Shown: positions 48,280 to 61,472 of the stretch, one piece after another | Numbering within the stretch: position 1 is the stretch's first letter | Layout: every line of letters starts with the position of its first letter | NCBI GenBank assembly: GCA_028023455.1 | Contig: JAQFVV010000063.1 | Location: 3,527,081 to 3,591,080 of the forward strand | Length of the DNA: 64,000 bases | DNA from: Epiperipatus broadwayi | Taxonomy: Eukaryota; Onychophora; Udeonychophora; Euonychophora; Peripatidae | Reading direction: 5' to 3' | Made by a program: the position numbers and the translations under genes | Notes under the pieces: generated by a model | The model's input: only the letters and a program-made list of their open reading frames with translations | The model's database searches: none | Told to the model about the DNA's origin: nothing

Positions 48280-50760
48280 CAATAGCGACACAGTTTTTTC
48301 CAAATTTAATCTAATTTCTCTGATTTTTAGAGCTTACTTTTGTATTTTATCCTCACTTATGATCTCCTTCTAGATTTTTCACAATATCTTGGGATTCAAT
48401 TTAAGAGTTCAATTGTCAGTCTATTATTATCTCTTTTAACACTATGTCCAGCCAGCTCCACTTCAACCTTTTAATTCTTTCAATGATTTTAATAATACCT
48501 GTTTAATCTCTACCTATGTATTTCACTTTTGATCTCTTCTTGTTACTTTTAACATACATCTTTCATATTTTATTTAATGGACTTCTGTTAAGTATTCATA
48601 TCTCAGGTCATAAGTTGAAACTGGTAAAACATATTTATTAAAAACTTCCTTTTCAAATACAAAGGTATATTTTCTTTTAATATTATTTCTACCAAAAAGC
48701 ACTCCATCCAAAGGTTAATTCTTTTGATTAATTTTCTCCATTATGTTTTTATCTATAATAATCTGACCAAGATGTTTGTGATTGTTATTCTAATTCATTA
48801 TTATCTATCTTTATTTTCTTTGTATGAGAAAATCCATTGAACCTTACTTTAGCCTTTTTTATTTTTATCTTCAGTCCTACTTTTTTAATTCATCTGATAA
48901 CCTTTTCCCGAATATCTGAAACATTATTTGCAAAACAATCACGTCATCTGCAAAATCTAAATGATTTAAATAATCTTCATTTATTTTAACTGTCTTAACT
49001 TCCCATTTTTAATACACAAAACACTAATAAAAACCTTTTTGGAGATATGGAGTTACTTTATTGTATATCCTTCAATGTTAATCTTCTTAGTATTACTATG
49101 TAATTGAATCATTGCTGTTGTATTTTGATAAATATTCTTTAGAATATGACAATTTCCTGTCTTTATTTTGCTGATCTAGTGCTTTAATCACTGAAGAAAT
49201 GCTTATAGAATCAAATGTCTTTTCATCCAAAGCATAATGAAAACTTATACTCATTGGTCCTTTCTATAATTTTTCTCAATACTTGGACATGGTCCACTGT
49301 GCTAAAACCACTTTTAAATCCAGCCTGTTCCTTTGATTGGTTAAAATCCAAAGTTCGCTTTAGACAATTTTTAATTGTCTTGGTAAAAATATTTTATAGA
49401 ATTGATAAAAGACTGATATATTTGTAATTTTGAATATCTTCTTCATCATTTTTTTTTCATTATCAATATTAATACTGCATTCTAATCATCTGGTACATTG
49501 TTATCATTTAGGTATTTGGTTTATAACTTTGACAACAATTTTTCTATTTCTCTACTTGCTTCTTTTAAGATATCGATTATATTTCTATCATTACTGAGAG
49601 CTTTTTTTATTTCATAGATTTAATTGCATATCTCACTTCTTCATTTAAAATGCTGGGCAATTCAGAAGATGTAATAATTGTAGAGAATATTTTTTTCTTA
49701 TTTTTATTTTTTATTGCAGAAATAAGTTTCCTTCTAACACACAGATTCTGTTTTACAATTTTGAGACTTTTATTCTCTTCTATAGATTTCCTTTGTAATT
49801 ATAATTATATTTTCATATATTGATAGTAACTTTTATCATTTTACAAAACTATAGATATTCAATTCTTCTTAATGGATCATTTTTATACATATTTATATTC
49901 CTTCTTTATTTTCATAAATTGTCTTGGTTTAGTAGAAATTTTATTGGTGAATTGCTGTTTTTTTTTGTACCAGCTATCTTTGTTGCAGTTCTTAATAATG
50001 TATTAATTTATTTTCTTATTGTTTTTATTCAAATCGGAATCAATTTTAATATCTATTAATATTTTAAAATGATTTGAAAGTTCTAATTTAAATTCACCAG
50101 AATGTTTTCGAAGGTTAATAATATTAACCATGAATACTGTTTTTAATAATTTTTGTCTCTAGTTTTGCATTAATACATATCTTACATCTCACCAATTGAT
50201 GATCACTTCCTGTGTAGAATTTAATGAGAACATTGCAATCATGAAATGCATATTTTCTGTTAGTCAAAATATCCATTCTGTTGTATCTTTATTTGGATGC
50301 TTCCATGTACATTTCTGTTTAGCATTTGTCTCAAAGAAATAATTCATAATTTAAAGTTTTTATTCTCTTATTTCTAACTTCATAAGAAAATTTACTCACA
50401 ACACTTTCATCTTTCAATTGCTTACCAATTCTAGCATCAAAATCTCCTGTGACAGTTTTAAAATATTTGATCAAAAAGTCTTGTACATCTGTATAAAATT
50501 CCTCTACTTCTTTGTCATAATGAGAACTCTGGGCCTTAATATGAATTCTCTGTCTTTGGTATCTTCCATTAAGTTGAATACTTATCTTGCCACTTTGTCT
50601 GTTATACCATTAATCTCCACAATGTTATTCTCTCAATTTTTTATTTATAATGAATCTCACTCCATTTGTACACTTTTTAAATTGTCTTTTCTTTTTTTCA
50701 TCACAAAATCCAGCAATATTCCATGCAATATTAGACAGTTTTTCCAATTCATGCATTCTT
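48280..50760 (-). pseudogene. RTE/CFDP2-like LINE remnant (LINE-D)
   Basis: On the minus strand the 5' part (50760-50400) gives NGVRFIINKKLRENNIVEI and GITDKVARYSINL, the AP-endonuclease domain of RTE or CFDP2-like LINEs. Motif A appears near 49220 as DEKTFDSISI. The catalytic box is FADDV (complement of 48943-48954). Near 48470 ERIKRLKWSWLDIVLKE matches the C-terminal KRLKWRWAGHVxR motif. Numerous stops and frameshifts. The plus-strand frames over this region are shadows of the AT-rich antisense. Confidence 0.8.
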
Positions 50761-50851
50761 TTTTAATTTGAAAGTGATTTGCAGTTGCAAATACATAAAT
50801 AAAAAGTCATCACTGAATAACAACCTGGGTTAGTAATTAGGAGATTCATAG

Positions 50852-50962
50852 AGACTAAACTCTTCATATAGTTACGCCACTCAGTGCAAGACAAAGTAAT
50901 CAATAGATGCAAGAAGGTTTGCATAAAATCCCCATCTACTGCCTGCTCATTCAATATCCTAG
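50852..50962 (-). repeat. repeat family A, short fragment
   Basis: About 110 bp of the family start: AAACTCTTCATATAGTTACG, CCACTCAGTGCAAG, AGTAATCAATAGATGC, AAAATCCCCATCTACTGCC. It ends before the hammerhead-like core. It abuts the 5' end of LINE-D. Confidence 0.75.
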
Positions 50963-51337
50963 ATCATGTGATGAATCAGGAAATTCTTAGCATCCTCTGC
51001 CTTCAGCCATTACCCCAATGTCTTGTCTGGTGATTTACAGCTTCCTGGAAATAACATGTTTATAAATACTTATTACAAAAAAAATGTTCATTCACACATA
51101 CATTCATTTTGCCTTCAAGAAATTTCAAATGATATTTCAATGGAGCAACTATTGGGTATCTGAGCAGAAAGCACTTCTAAGGATCACCCTCATTATTTTG
51201 TTCTTAAAAAAAAAAACCTTAAATAAAATATTATCTTTATTCCATAAGATTAAATACGTACGATGTCCAAATGAAAGTTTTTAATGTTTTAGTTAAGCTA
51301 TATTAATAAAATGAAGTAGTGTTTTATACATACTGAA

Positions 51338-52328
51338 TATATTGGACTGTTTCATTCATCTAATATAAAGCATTGAATGTCCTTAGAAAAATTTAACTTT
51401 ATTTAAATTTTCAAAGTTCATTCAACCATTAGTAATAGCACACAGGTTAGTATATGCACAAAATTTTGGGAGATATTATTCTCCTCTCTTCAGGTTTAGC
51501 TGGACTGATTATTGACAGTACTACCATGGGAATCAAACCTGAAAATTCTTGAACATTGAATTTTAAGATAGCAGTCTAACCAACTGAGACTTCCTACTAA
51601 AGGCAATAGTCAGAGAAATTTTATATACTTATTTATACGGTCCCTTCTGATTTTTCCACTTTTACCTAAGAGAAAAGTTGATTAGTAGTTTCCATACATT
51701 ATGTATAGTCACACTAGGTTGACTTATGGGCTTATTTGCCATTGTCATGTGAGCAACTTCTGTGAATTTTCTTTCTATTCCTTCCTATCCAATATTTTGT
51801 ATTTTCCCAATTGAACATATGTTCATCGGTATATACATATGTTCAATTGGGAAAATACAAAAATTTTGATAGGGAGGAAAAGGTACAAAGAAGAAAATTC
51901 AAAGAAGCTGTTCACATAACAATGGAAAATAATCCCATAAGTCAACCTAGTGTGACTATACATAATGTATGAAAACCACTAATCAACTTTGCTCTTAGGA
52001 AAAAGTGGAGAGATCAGGAGGAACCTCGTAGATAAGTATATGAATTTTCTAGTGACTGTTGCCATTGGCAGGATGGCTCAATTGGGTAGAGCATTACTTT
52101 AAAATTCGTATTCAAGAATGTAAAGGTCCACGTTTGATTCCCATGCTAGTACTGTCACTGGTCAGGCCAGCAACCTGAAGAAGAGAGGAGAATAATATCC
52201 AAATGTTGTGCATATACTAATCTGTATGCTATTACTAACAGTTGAATGTACTTTGAAAATTTAAATAAAATTAAATTTTTCTAAAGACACTATAAATATT
52301 TTATATTAGATGTTGAAATAGTCCAATA
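51338..52328. repeat. inverted pair of tRNA-derived SINEs around a palindromic centre
   Basis: The 991-bp region is a near-continuous palindrome centred at about 51828, where CCAATTGAACATATGT mirrors ACATATGTTCAATTGG. The outer parts are two SINE family C copies head to head: minus-strand at 51600-51338 and plus-strand at 52065-52375. The plus copy has A box TGGCTCAATTGGGTAGAGCA (52076 on), B box TTTGATTCCC, then CAGCAACCTGAAGAAG and GTTGTGCATATACTAA. The minus copy has GTCTCAGTTGGTTAGACTGC and GGTTTGATTCCC. Each arm is about 490 bp. Confidence 0.88.
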
Positions 52329-54259
52329 TATAAATACAACTAAAATACCTTCATTACAAACCTTCAGGAAAATAGTGAATATATGTTACAATGTGATGGG
52401 CTGCTTCACATGGGATTATTATATAATAATCTTAGGAAATTTTTTTTATACTTTACAATTAAGTGGTTTTATAGAGTAGTGTTAGAATTATCCATGAATT
52501 CTTAATATAAAAACTAACATATGGATGTGAAACATGTCATAATGAGTCAATATTTCTAGATTGTAATAACCATCCTAAAGTTTATTAAATTAGTTTTAAA
52601 TTCGTTTTTGTTTTCTGCATGTTAAGTTTAACTTGAGGAAATTTTATTATAGCATATGGAAATTTAAATGTAAGAATTTGTGTGTAATATGTGGTGATGT
52701 TGAAATGAGTTGTGCATGCATAAGTTTGCGTATATGATCAATTTTCTTGTTAGATGTGATTTCATCATATTATATAATATTTAAATGGGGATTGTGTCAT
52801 ATATGTTTATGTTATACATATTAATAAATGCAGGTGAGTCCTTACTCTGAAAATTTGAAGAAGTAGAATATATGCCCATTACTCACCACTAGTATTGTTA
52901 TATTGGCAAATGCAGTTTGGCACAACAATTTATTTGCTATGTATATTTTTTATTGTGATGATTTCTTACTGGCTCAACTAGATAGTTATTTGTGTTTATA
53001 TGAGAATATTAAATATAAATATGCAATTTAAGAATATTATATACATGTGATCAGATTCTACTTCTTATTCACCTTTTTGTATGATCTTGAGATATTGACA
53101 GTTTAAATGGAGGTATTATTTCAGGAACATATTATCTTATATGTCGATGAAGACAGATGATTGTTGTACTACTGGATAAACAATTGTATTATCAGTAATG
53201 AGATTAAATATATTGTTATATGTAACATTTATTGTAATATTGGATAAATGTCCAATGCATGATCCATGGTTTATTTGTCCCAAGTCATTAGTTTTAAATG
53301 TTATTTAAAGATCTGATTATAGTATGAGTATTCTAAAATAATCACTATCATTTTCATCAATTTCTATTGGTAACTGTAGTTACAATAAATATGAAATTTT
53401 AAAGCTAGATTGAAAAATTAGATCACATTGTATAAACAAAATTAGTTGGAATTAAGTATATGATAATTTAAGTCCTAATATTGTTGGCAATCAGATTTAC
53501 TCTTTGATAATCAATTAATCATACCTAAAATACAGTGATATTAATGAATGCACACAACTTTAATAATTTGAATCTAGGAAGTATTTTAAAGATATCAAAA
53601 TAGATTTAGTCCCTAATCTTAAAAATATAAAATAAGCAATGCTTTTATTATTTATATCTGAATATGATATGTGGTCGAAGAACTGGAATATTTGTAATTT
53701 TATTTATATCATAGGAAAATGTAGGTTTTATTGGTTTATTAATAAACTGTTTTAGTTTTATTATGGGTGTGTTATATGGATCTAAATACTGTCAAGTTTT
53801 TATATATTATGGTGTCCTTAGTTTTTTTAATAACTATAGGCATCTTTATACTGGGGCATTGAGAAGATGAAAAAATATGCTGCTAAAATAGAAGTATGTA
53901 AGCTGGAGTCATGTGATAGTTTATTGGTATTTATTATTTTATTATTTTCAGGACAACAAGATTAGGAATATCACACATAACCTAGATCTAAGTTGGATCC
54001 AGAGAAAATTTAATGGGGTGATGTCTAGCTTATTTTCCCAAGAGAATAGTAGTCTAATTTATGAAATTAGTTAGGTCCTCTGTTGAGAATTCTAGTTGTT
54101 TTATTTTCTTCATAGACTGACCTTTGCAGTATATATATATATATATGTGCGTGTGTTTTAAGCTGTTAGTATATCAATCTAGAACAAATATATATATAAA
54201 ACTAAAATTATAATAAATTGCCTTTAATTTTTGTCATATTTTGTATATTAATAATAAAA

Positions 54260-55270
54260 ATTGTAACGGTATGAAAAGTACAGCTGCTGTAACCTAACCT
54301 AGAAGTGCAGGTAGAGGGGGTTCGAACCTCACCTACTCCTACAGATTGCTACTAAGCGACTTACTCCTCAAACCTCACTAGAATTTATTCTTAATGTATG
54401 CCCGGTGGTCAAGGAGAGACAAGACTCTAACGAGGAATTTGAACATGTATATATTGATCAGGTTTACTGAAGAAAACAATGCTATAGAGTTTTAATAATA
54501 GTGAATGAAAGACAAAAGAAACTTTATTATTTTACATTTGCAGAGTACAACGAATTGATTAATTGAGCTGCAGGCTAATTCCCTGCAACTATATCCAGAT
54601 ATGAAAGAAAGACCCTTTTAAAAAAATGACTTCACATTATAAGTTGGAAACATTTCTAGCCATTGGATAGGTTACATGATTGAAAGAGAGAGACAGACCT
54701 AATTAACACTATGGTGAGAGTACATGATTCAGATAGCCAGCCAAACTAACTAACATAGTCTTAGGAAAGCATTGAAAATACTGTCCTATGCTACTAACAC
54801 AAATTCAATAGTGACCCCTCCTACTGATATTTTTTCAGTCTTGATTTAGACACTTCAATAATATTCTGCAGAGAAAGTTTTTGAAATAAATATAAATATA
54901 AAATATTGCAGACTAACATGACAGAATGTTGTGGGAAATGATGAGTCCTGAGACACAAATGGCAACCAAGAAGCTAACATGAGACTGGATAGCTCTCCAC
55001 CTCTAAACTGAGCTAGAGAAATGGAATTCGTTCGCTAACCGTGTGATCCGAATTCAGGCATGGAGTTTTGTTGCTTATGTCCGGTTCTATATATATGAAA
55101 GAGATGAGATCCAATTTTTATTAATCTTCATTGTGATCCCGAGGTAGGTATGTTAGCTTATGTAGACTTGGTGCGGAAAGCGCCGAAATGTGCAGAGACA
55201 TGCCCACAGATCACCCAGTACGCATTATAATATAAATACGGTCTAATGACCTTTAAATTTAAAAGAAAAA
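54260..55270. other. unassigned segment with an isolated B-box-like word
   Basis: This stretch is less AT-rich than its surroundings and contains GGGGGTTCGAACCTCACC at 54315-54332, an excellent pol III B-box match without a visible A box or cloverleaf upstream. It also has several CpG-containing words (GAAAGCGCCGAAATG near 55177). It begins TGTAACGGTATG, which could be an LTR-like start, but no partner LTR or coding sequence was found. It may be a solo LTR or unknown repeat. Confidence 0.25.
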
Positions 55271-55798
55271 CCTTAGGTAAACATTTACAAAACATTATGA
55301 AAGTCTAACCAAAAAAATTCCTTATAAAATAATTGTTATTTTATTTTGCAATACAATTAAATCACTTATATAAAGGGGCGGACATGTTAGAAAAATTAGT
55401 TAATGTTCAACCAGCCCACCACAGAGTTAATACTAATCCTTTTCTATAACTTTAAATCGAGAAATACGGGCGACTGTACTCTCTCTTTTTACTAAAAAAA
55501 TATAAATGCAAACATTTGTTTTATTTCATGCTCTTTAAAATAGAACTTTCAATTCGTAACCACTTCATTGACTGAAAAAAATAAAGACATTGATCAGGAC
55601 CTTTCCTTTTTTATATATATCAATATAACAAAAAAAACTAAATTAAAAATCTTGGAAGTTTTATAATAGAATCTTTATAGTTATTCGAAAGAATCTTTGG
55701 CAATTAAATATTGATTCTTAAGAATAGGATTTGCACTTTCTATGATTTTCTTTCCCTTCTTTCTAAGTAAAAATATTTATTTAAAATAAATACTTAAT

Positions 55799-56087
55799 TA
55801 CGGGTGCATAATGGCAGAAATTTAAATGACACATTTCAGTTAAATTAATAAGAACTATTGCCGCCATTATATGTAATAAATCACCACCCATTACAACATT
55901 TTTTTAAAAAAAGAAAGCAATTAATAAATATAATTGTTACAAGATGCAAAATCTATAGATTTGAAATATATACATAAAATGAAATATTTAATTATAAGGG
56001 TATAATGGCGATCAAGTTTAGTGAGGCATTTTCACTTAAATTATTAAGAGTCATTGTCGCCATTATACATATCAAACCCACACCAAT
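55799..56087. repeat. two related short inverted-repeat units, 191 bp apart
   Basis: Unit 1 (55799-55895) and unit 2 (55990-56087) share AATTA, ATAATGGC, TTAAATTA, AGAGTCATTG or AGAACTATTG, and GCCATTATA. In each, GTATAATGGCG-like sequence on the left is mirrored by CGCCATTATAC-like sequence on the right, so each can form a hairpin. They are diverged, so the duplication is not recent. Confidence 0.7.
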
Positions 56088-56923
56088 TAAAATATTAATA
56101 AAAATGAATATAGAATATTATGAGCATAACATACGTATATAATTTCCAGTATAGATATATAAAACAACATAAATCTAGATTTAATTTGCAAATTACAAAG
56201 AGGCTTTTTTTTTGTGAATTTATGTGATAGTTACCCGCAACTAGAGCGGTGGATCAAGATGGGTTCATTTAATGTTTTTAGCAGGTCTTCTCGGTTCTTT
56301 AAATTGTTTTCATGTTTTGATGGCAGATATTCACGGATACAGGGCAGACATGGTTGCAACTTTGGCCTCAGGAACGGATAGGAGAGCGAAGGCAAAGAAG
56401 ATTATTCCCTCATTTTAGCAAAGTGGCACATTTTGAAATTATAGATATATGCTGAACAAATAGACTATGGCTTGAAGTAAGTATAGCAAGCAAGATTTCA
56501 CAATGTCAAATTTTTCAGCAAACTTCTTCCAGTAAAAATTCTTAATATCCACCCTTCAGCAAAGGTTACAGCAATCATCCGCTCCAGAACAAAAGAAAAA
56601 ATCCTTTATTTATAATCTTTTTCCAATTGTATTTTTAATCTAATTAGTAGCGAATAATGCCCATTGTTTAAAATTTTCCCTGTTATCTATATTTTTTATC
56701 TAATTAAAAAAATTTTTTTATAAATTAAATTCCTTTTCTTAATGGATTCTATTTTTATTAATAAATTTTCCTTATCTATTTCTGCCATCATATATTTTAA
56801 AAATAGTTACAAATAAAATTTTAAACTTTCTATATTTTATTTCATTAACTTTTTAAAAATAATTTCCTTTATCAACTTATAACTATTTGTGCAGGTCATT
56901 ATTTATTTTAAGAAAGAAATATA

Positions 56924-56970
56924 CATTCACTGTGGTTGGACTTAGGGTCTTGGTTAGTCCACAGTGAATG
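56924..56970. repeat. 12-bp perfect hairpin upstream of exon D
   Basis: CATTCACTGTGG (56924-56935) and CCACAGTGAATG (56959-56970) are perfect complements with a 23-nt loop. The structure lies 112 bp before the exon D acceptor. It could be a short footprint or an RNA hairpin near the branch region; nothing in the sequence shows which. Confidence 0.7.
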
Positions 56971-57082
56971 GTGAAGCCAGCATATATATCATTGTATATA
57001 TATGCACAGCTTCAATATATACAAATACACACCATTATAGATATATTTTAATTTTTAATTTTCTTTTTCTTTTCTTTTTTAG

Positions 57083-57143
57083 AATTTTTAAAATTATAGA
57101 TGACATTGATGTGGATTTGAACATAGATATGACATTTTTAGAA
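57083..57143 (+). CDS. PARP6/PARP8: PARP6/PARP8-like gene, internal exon D
   Basis: This 61-nt exon lies between a pyrimidine-rich TTTCTTTTTTAG and GAA|GTAAGT. It starts in phase 2, its first base completing AGA with the last two of exon C, and ends in phase 0. The translation IFKIIDDIDVDLNIDMTFLE matches the human PARP6/8 stretch REYGxIDDVDIDLHIN[IV]SFLDEE almost position for position. This is the strongest identification of the gene. The run of alternating acidic and hydrophobic residues is a conserved beta-rich segment of the N-terminal domain. The next residues in the family (a tryptophan-containing segment) must come from a following exon. Confidence 0.92.
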
Positions 57144-57761
57144 GTAAGTTTCCAAGGATTAACATAAATATTATGCTAATTCATTCTGATATTTGGTATT
57201 AAATATAAAATTTATATCGCCTTTCTAAACCCCAAAACTATTCTATATATATAAATAACAATACAACAGTTTGTAAACTATTCTTTCATATGTGTCTTTT
57301 ATTTATAACTTTGATTGCTCCACATTTGGATCAACAATTTTTTTTATGTAAATGAATGAAGAAATATTTGTCTGAGAGTTAATTGTTGGATATAATCAAT
57401 ATGTTTTGCATTCAATAAAGCAAGCACCTGTAAAGATATGGTGCTGTGTTTGATTACTCTTTTTCATCTAGATGAATACTAACTAACAGCAAATATAAAC
57501 TTATAACTTCCTATGTAATAAAAAATTATATACCACATTTAATATTATAATTCATTATACAAATAGATTTAACAGTAAGTTGTATATATATATTGTAATT
57601 TTGTGGACATTGGCCAACTCAGTCATATCTCTATTACAAGCTGCATCAATAAAATGAATTCAGAATGGATTATTAAACATTTTCAGATAAAATTGGAAAT
57701 TATGGAATAAAATAAAAGAAAATAATATAATAAAAGATTCTCTCAATTCATATCATAAATC

Positions 57762-57907
57762 TATATTAGTAGATTAGTAACTGAAACACACAGGCTTATT
57801 ATATACCTGTGTTTATATATGTAATATATAGGGTATATGAGATAGTGTGGAGAGTGGTGGGGCATGTGAAAGTCTGTGCTCATATACCCTATATATTAGT
57901 AGATTAG
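57762..57907. repeat. short hairpin between 16-bp direct repeats
   Basis: TATATTAGTAGATTAG occurs at 57762 and 57892. Between them AATATATAGGGTATATGAG is mirrored by CTCATATACCCTATATATT. It could be a small palindromic insertion with a long duplication, or local rearrangement. Confidence 0.6.
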
Positions 57908-60900
57908 ATTTGTGTATAAGTTAAATTTGTATTTGTTTTTATTTTTGTAGATTGGTAAAACTTTACATATATCTAATATTTTTAAATTTAATCAGGACTA
58001 TAATCAAATATAATTAAAAAGATTGAGAAATCGAAAACCAAGAGTTAAAGATATGGATAAATATGTGTAGGCTTTCTGGGGTTTATCCTGACTTAGCAAA
58101 AGACTAAAAAAAAAAAAGATGAAAAAAGTAGGGAACAATGTCTGTGGAAAGTGCAGGATACACATTAGCAGTAGTGTATAAATTAAAAAAGTTAAATTTT
58201 AGCTGCAGAATTATTCTAGCTTGTTTCAAATTGCTGTTATAGTACTTGTAACCAGCTAAGAGTCAAATTTAGTTGAATCATGTGTTGCTAATTGCACCTG
58301 AAATATAGCAATCAGAACTCACAATGTAGCCTTTTCGACTTCAGAAAATCACCAAGAAGTCCAGAAAATGAGGTTTTAATGATATGTAACCTTTTGTCTA
58401 TTGAACTGTTTTCCATTCGCCTACTCTTATTTACGTAGTCAAGCAACAAATGAAATAAACACTTAAAACACTCAACCTAAAATCACCCAACAGAGTTATT
58501 ATAAAAATTAAAATCAGTAATAGTCCATCAGTGGTAAGCTTACTAAATTTTTTTCGAACCAATTTCTTGGTAAGAATTTAATGATTTATACATATATGTG
58601 GAAAGCCTTATTAAAATAGTAATGTTATAGGTAATTGTTAATAATTGATATTTCAATAGTTTTTAATTTTATTTATTATTATTTGAATGTATATTATTTA
58701 TATCATTTCATTAATGAATATTTTAAAAATATTATATGATAGATGTAAATTGTTTCGATGTGCATATATTTCTTATTAATCTATATTTTTTCTATTTTCT
58801 TAAATAATAATCAACAAATTTATTATTTTCTTTCTTTTTTTTTTTTATGAAATCATCCGACTGTGTCTAAATAAATTATTAATATTTTATTTAACTTATT
58901 TGATGTACGCATCAATCTCTCAATAGTCTCATCTCCAATATATACATATGAATTCTCTGTTAGGTTAAGCGCTCATGTTGTGTGCTGAGAAATGCACGAT
59001 TATTGCCGAGTAAACTACTATCATGATGTCAGAGGGTAAAATATTTGAATAGAATCTTTTTTAAATGGAAGTAGTGCTTTGAATGTAAATAATTAAATTC
59101 CAAAACTTGTACATGCTAATAAAATTTTTATGAACAAATGTTAAATGTAGCCCTCTGAAATTGGATTTAGGTGCTTGGTAATCAGGAAATATAACCAAGG
59201 TGCTTTATATAAATATTTATATAAAGAACAGAAGATTTGATGATCATCATTAAGTCCGATTTTAATAATCTTTAGGTATACTAACTAAGTATATATTATT
59301 GTAGAATAATGCATATGTATACCAGAAATGATATCTCTGTGTGTTTGGTAAATCATCAGTAGTGATTTTCTGATAATAATGTATTACACAATTAGATTTA
59401 ACACTAATAGTTCTGTATATTTCTAAGTTTAGTAATTATTTACAATGAAAATTCACAGTGAGTCCCAATGTCTGCTTTCGAATACTTCAGTGACAAAATT
59501 CGCTGGGATTTAATATCCTTTGTCTAACTGTGCTCGTCTTGGCTGGTTATCATCAGTCCATGGTACTATAACTGTCTGTTTCAGCTGTAGCAGCCCATTT
59601 CATCTACTGAGACTAAAATTGAGCTTTTATCATGATCTCTTCATTGTGTACCATTCAGCTTGTATAAAGCATTTTTTTTTTGGTGTATAATTATTACATT
59701 CTTTTAAGGTCTTTAATTTTTTTTTCTAATTGCGTTCTTAATTAATTAATTTTTCTTAATTACCTTCTAATCTGTTTTCAAATTTCTTCTGTGTAGATTA
59801 ATTACATATTTTTACTTAACAAAAATAACTTATTTACAAATAAATCACATTTTTGTATTTTGTAAAATAATTGCATATATATATATCAAGCATATATATT
59901 GAAATGAATAATTTCACTATCAGCCATGTGATTTTCCATTTGCAGTAAGCTGGTTTTGAGTGTTTTAAGGATAGCTAATAAATAGGGCAGTACAAAAGTT
60001 TTAAGGGAAAATTATGTAAAATAAAAGTAATATTTTAAAGGATTAAAAATAATAATAGATAATGTTCAAATTTTATAATAAATTTTTAAATGTCATATTT
60101 TAAAATAATAAATAATGTAATAGGTTTATTAAAAGTATTTAAATTTAAGAAAAACTAATAAATTAGATAAACTATGTTAAAATTGTTTTTCTTTTAATTA
60201 AAAAAATATATGGAATTTATTGCAAAACAACTCAGTTAAGCATACTAATGTTAAAAGAAATAGATTTTAAATAATTGGATTAAAAATAAGTTGATAAAAA
60301 GATTAATTCTGTTTTGAGATTTGAAAAAAAGGGAAAAATTTAATCAATTTAATAATTATAGTGTTTTGAAAATTCTTTCAATTAAAGAATGATGGTGTTT
60401 TGGAAATTCTTGTAATTAAAATAAAATGTAATCATAAGGATGTTGAAAATACAAGATTATTAAAGATGTTAAAAACAAAAAGTCAAAGTATATATAGTAT
60501 ATTTTTATTGAAATTAATCAGTCTAGATTTTTTCTTTATTCAAGCTGCATTGAATTGTCATTAGATGACTGAATAGAAAAAAGAAAAAACTACCGACTGC
60601 CTGAAATCTAACTTGGATTCTTGTGAATCTGACCAAGCTATTGAATTAATTAAAAGAAATCTCTACTCAAAAAGAAAAATCTTAAACCTTAAATTTCAAA
60701 GACAGGAGATTGATAAAGGAAGTTATAGCAACTTATAAAGGAAGGAATGTGATTAAAAATGGAATCAATTAATGCATGTCATTGTGGAAAAAAATATTAG
60801 CCTGAAAAAAAATTCTTCACAATGAACTGTAGAGAATTCTAATGACAAAACTTTTACTGTGTATATATATATAACTTTATCAATTAAATCACTATCCTAA

Positions 60901-60929
60901 CATTAACTGTTTTTAAGTTTTATATTACC

Positions 60930-61472
60930 TCTTAATGAGTAAAATATTTGCGATATATTTTCCACACAAATAAATACAATAAATAAATAAGTAATTGGCT
61001 ATTTGAGTTTATTTTGCTAAGTATTTTCGAAGGAATACCTTCATTATCAAAGCTGTGTGTGATGTGAATTGCGGAGTAAAACTTGCTATGAGAAATGCAA
61101 AGTGTATGCAAATTATGTTTGCCATTTTTTGGAAATTGCGTAACACATATTTTTTTTTTGTTCATCCAATTACAGTCAAAGTCTTGAGAGAAAGATCAAA
61201 AAAGCTTATTTTATTAATTTGGACTGTAATTCGATGAACAAAAGAGATACGTGTTACGCAATTTCCAAAAAATGGCAAACATAATCTGCATACACTTTGC
61301 ATTTCTCATAGCAACAATTTTATTCCGCAATTCACATCACACACAGCTTTGATAATGAAGGTATTCTTTGAAAGTACTTAGCGAAATAAATTCAAATAGC
61401 CAATTGCTTATTTATTTATTGTATTTATTTGTATGGAAAATATATCACAAATATCTTCCTCATTACAAATAT
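60930..61472. repeat. large palindrome, arms about 250 bp
   Basis: Left and right halves are inverted complements around a loop near 61190-61220. TTGCCATTTTTTGGAAATTG pairs with CAATTTCCAAAAAATGGCAA, and GTGTGTGATGTGAATTGCGG pairs with CCGCAATTCACATCACACAC. Divergence between arms is only a few percent. Short frames on both strands (61165-60932 and 61055-61237) are mirror shadows and not genes. It ends about 90 bp before the Helitron 3' end. Confidence 0.92.

Larger units (their letters stand above)
43946..57082 (+). other. intron C-D (13,137 bp)
   Basis: GTAAAT donor and an acceptor after a long TTTCTTTT tract. It holds two minus-strand LINEs, family A copies, an inverted SINE pair, paired short repeats at 55799-56087 and a hairpin at 56924. 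The stretches 43950-45170, 47960-48275, 52380-54250 and 56090-56920 show no gene. Around 52515-52545 a frame reads LTYGCETC, possibly the last trace of another LINE, too little to annotate. Confidence 0.88.

Noticed and set aside
50418-50771. The 117-codon plus-strand frame as a gene
   Set aside because: It is the antisense of the endonuclease domain of LINE-D.
53940-54080. A nuclear copy of mitochondrial DNA
   Set aside because: The AT-rich phrasing is suggestive but no mitochondrial gene order or protein motif could be read.
54315-54332. A tRNA gene at the GGTTCGAACC word
   Set aside because: No matching A box, anticodon arm or acceptor stem was found upstream.
60932-61237. Short ORFs on both strands of the large palindrome
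   Set aside because: They are mirror images created by the inverted repeat.
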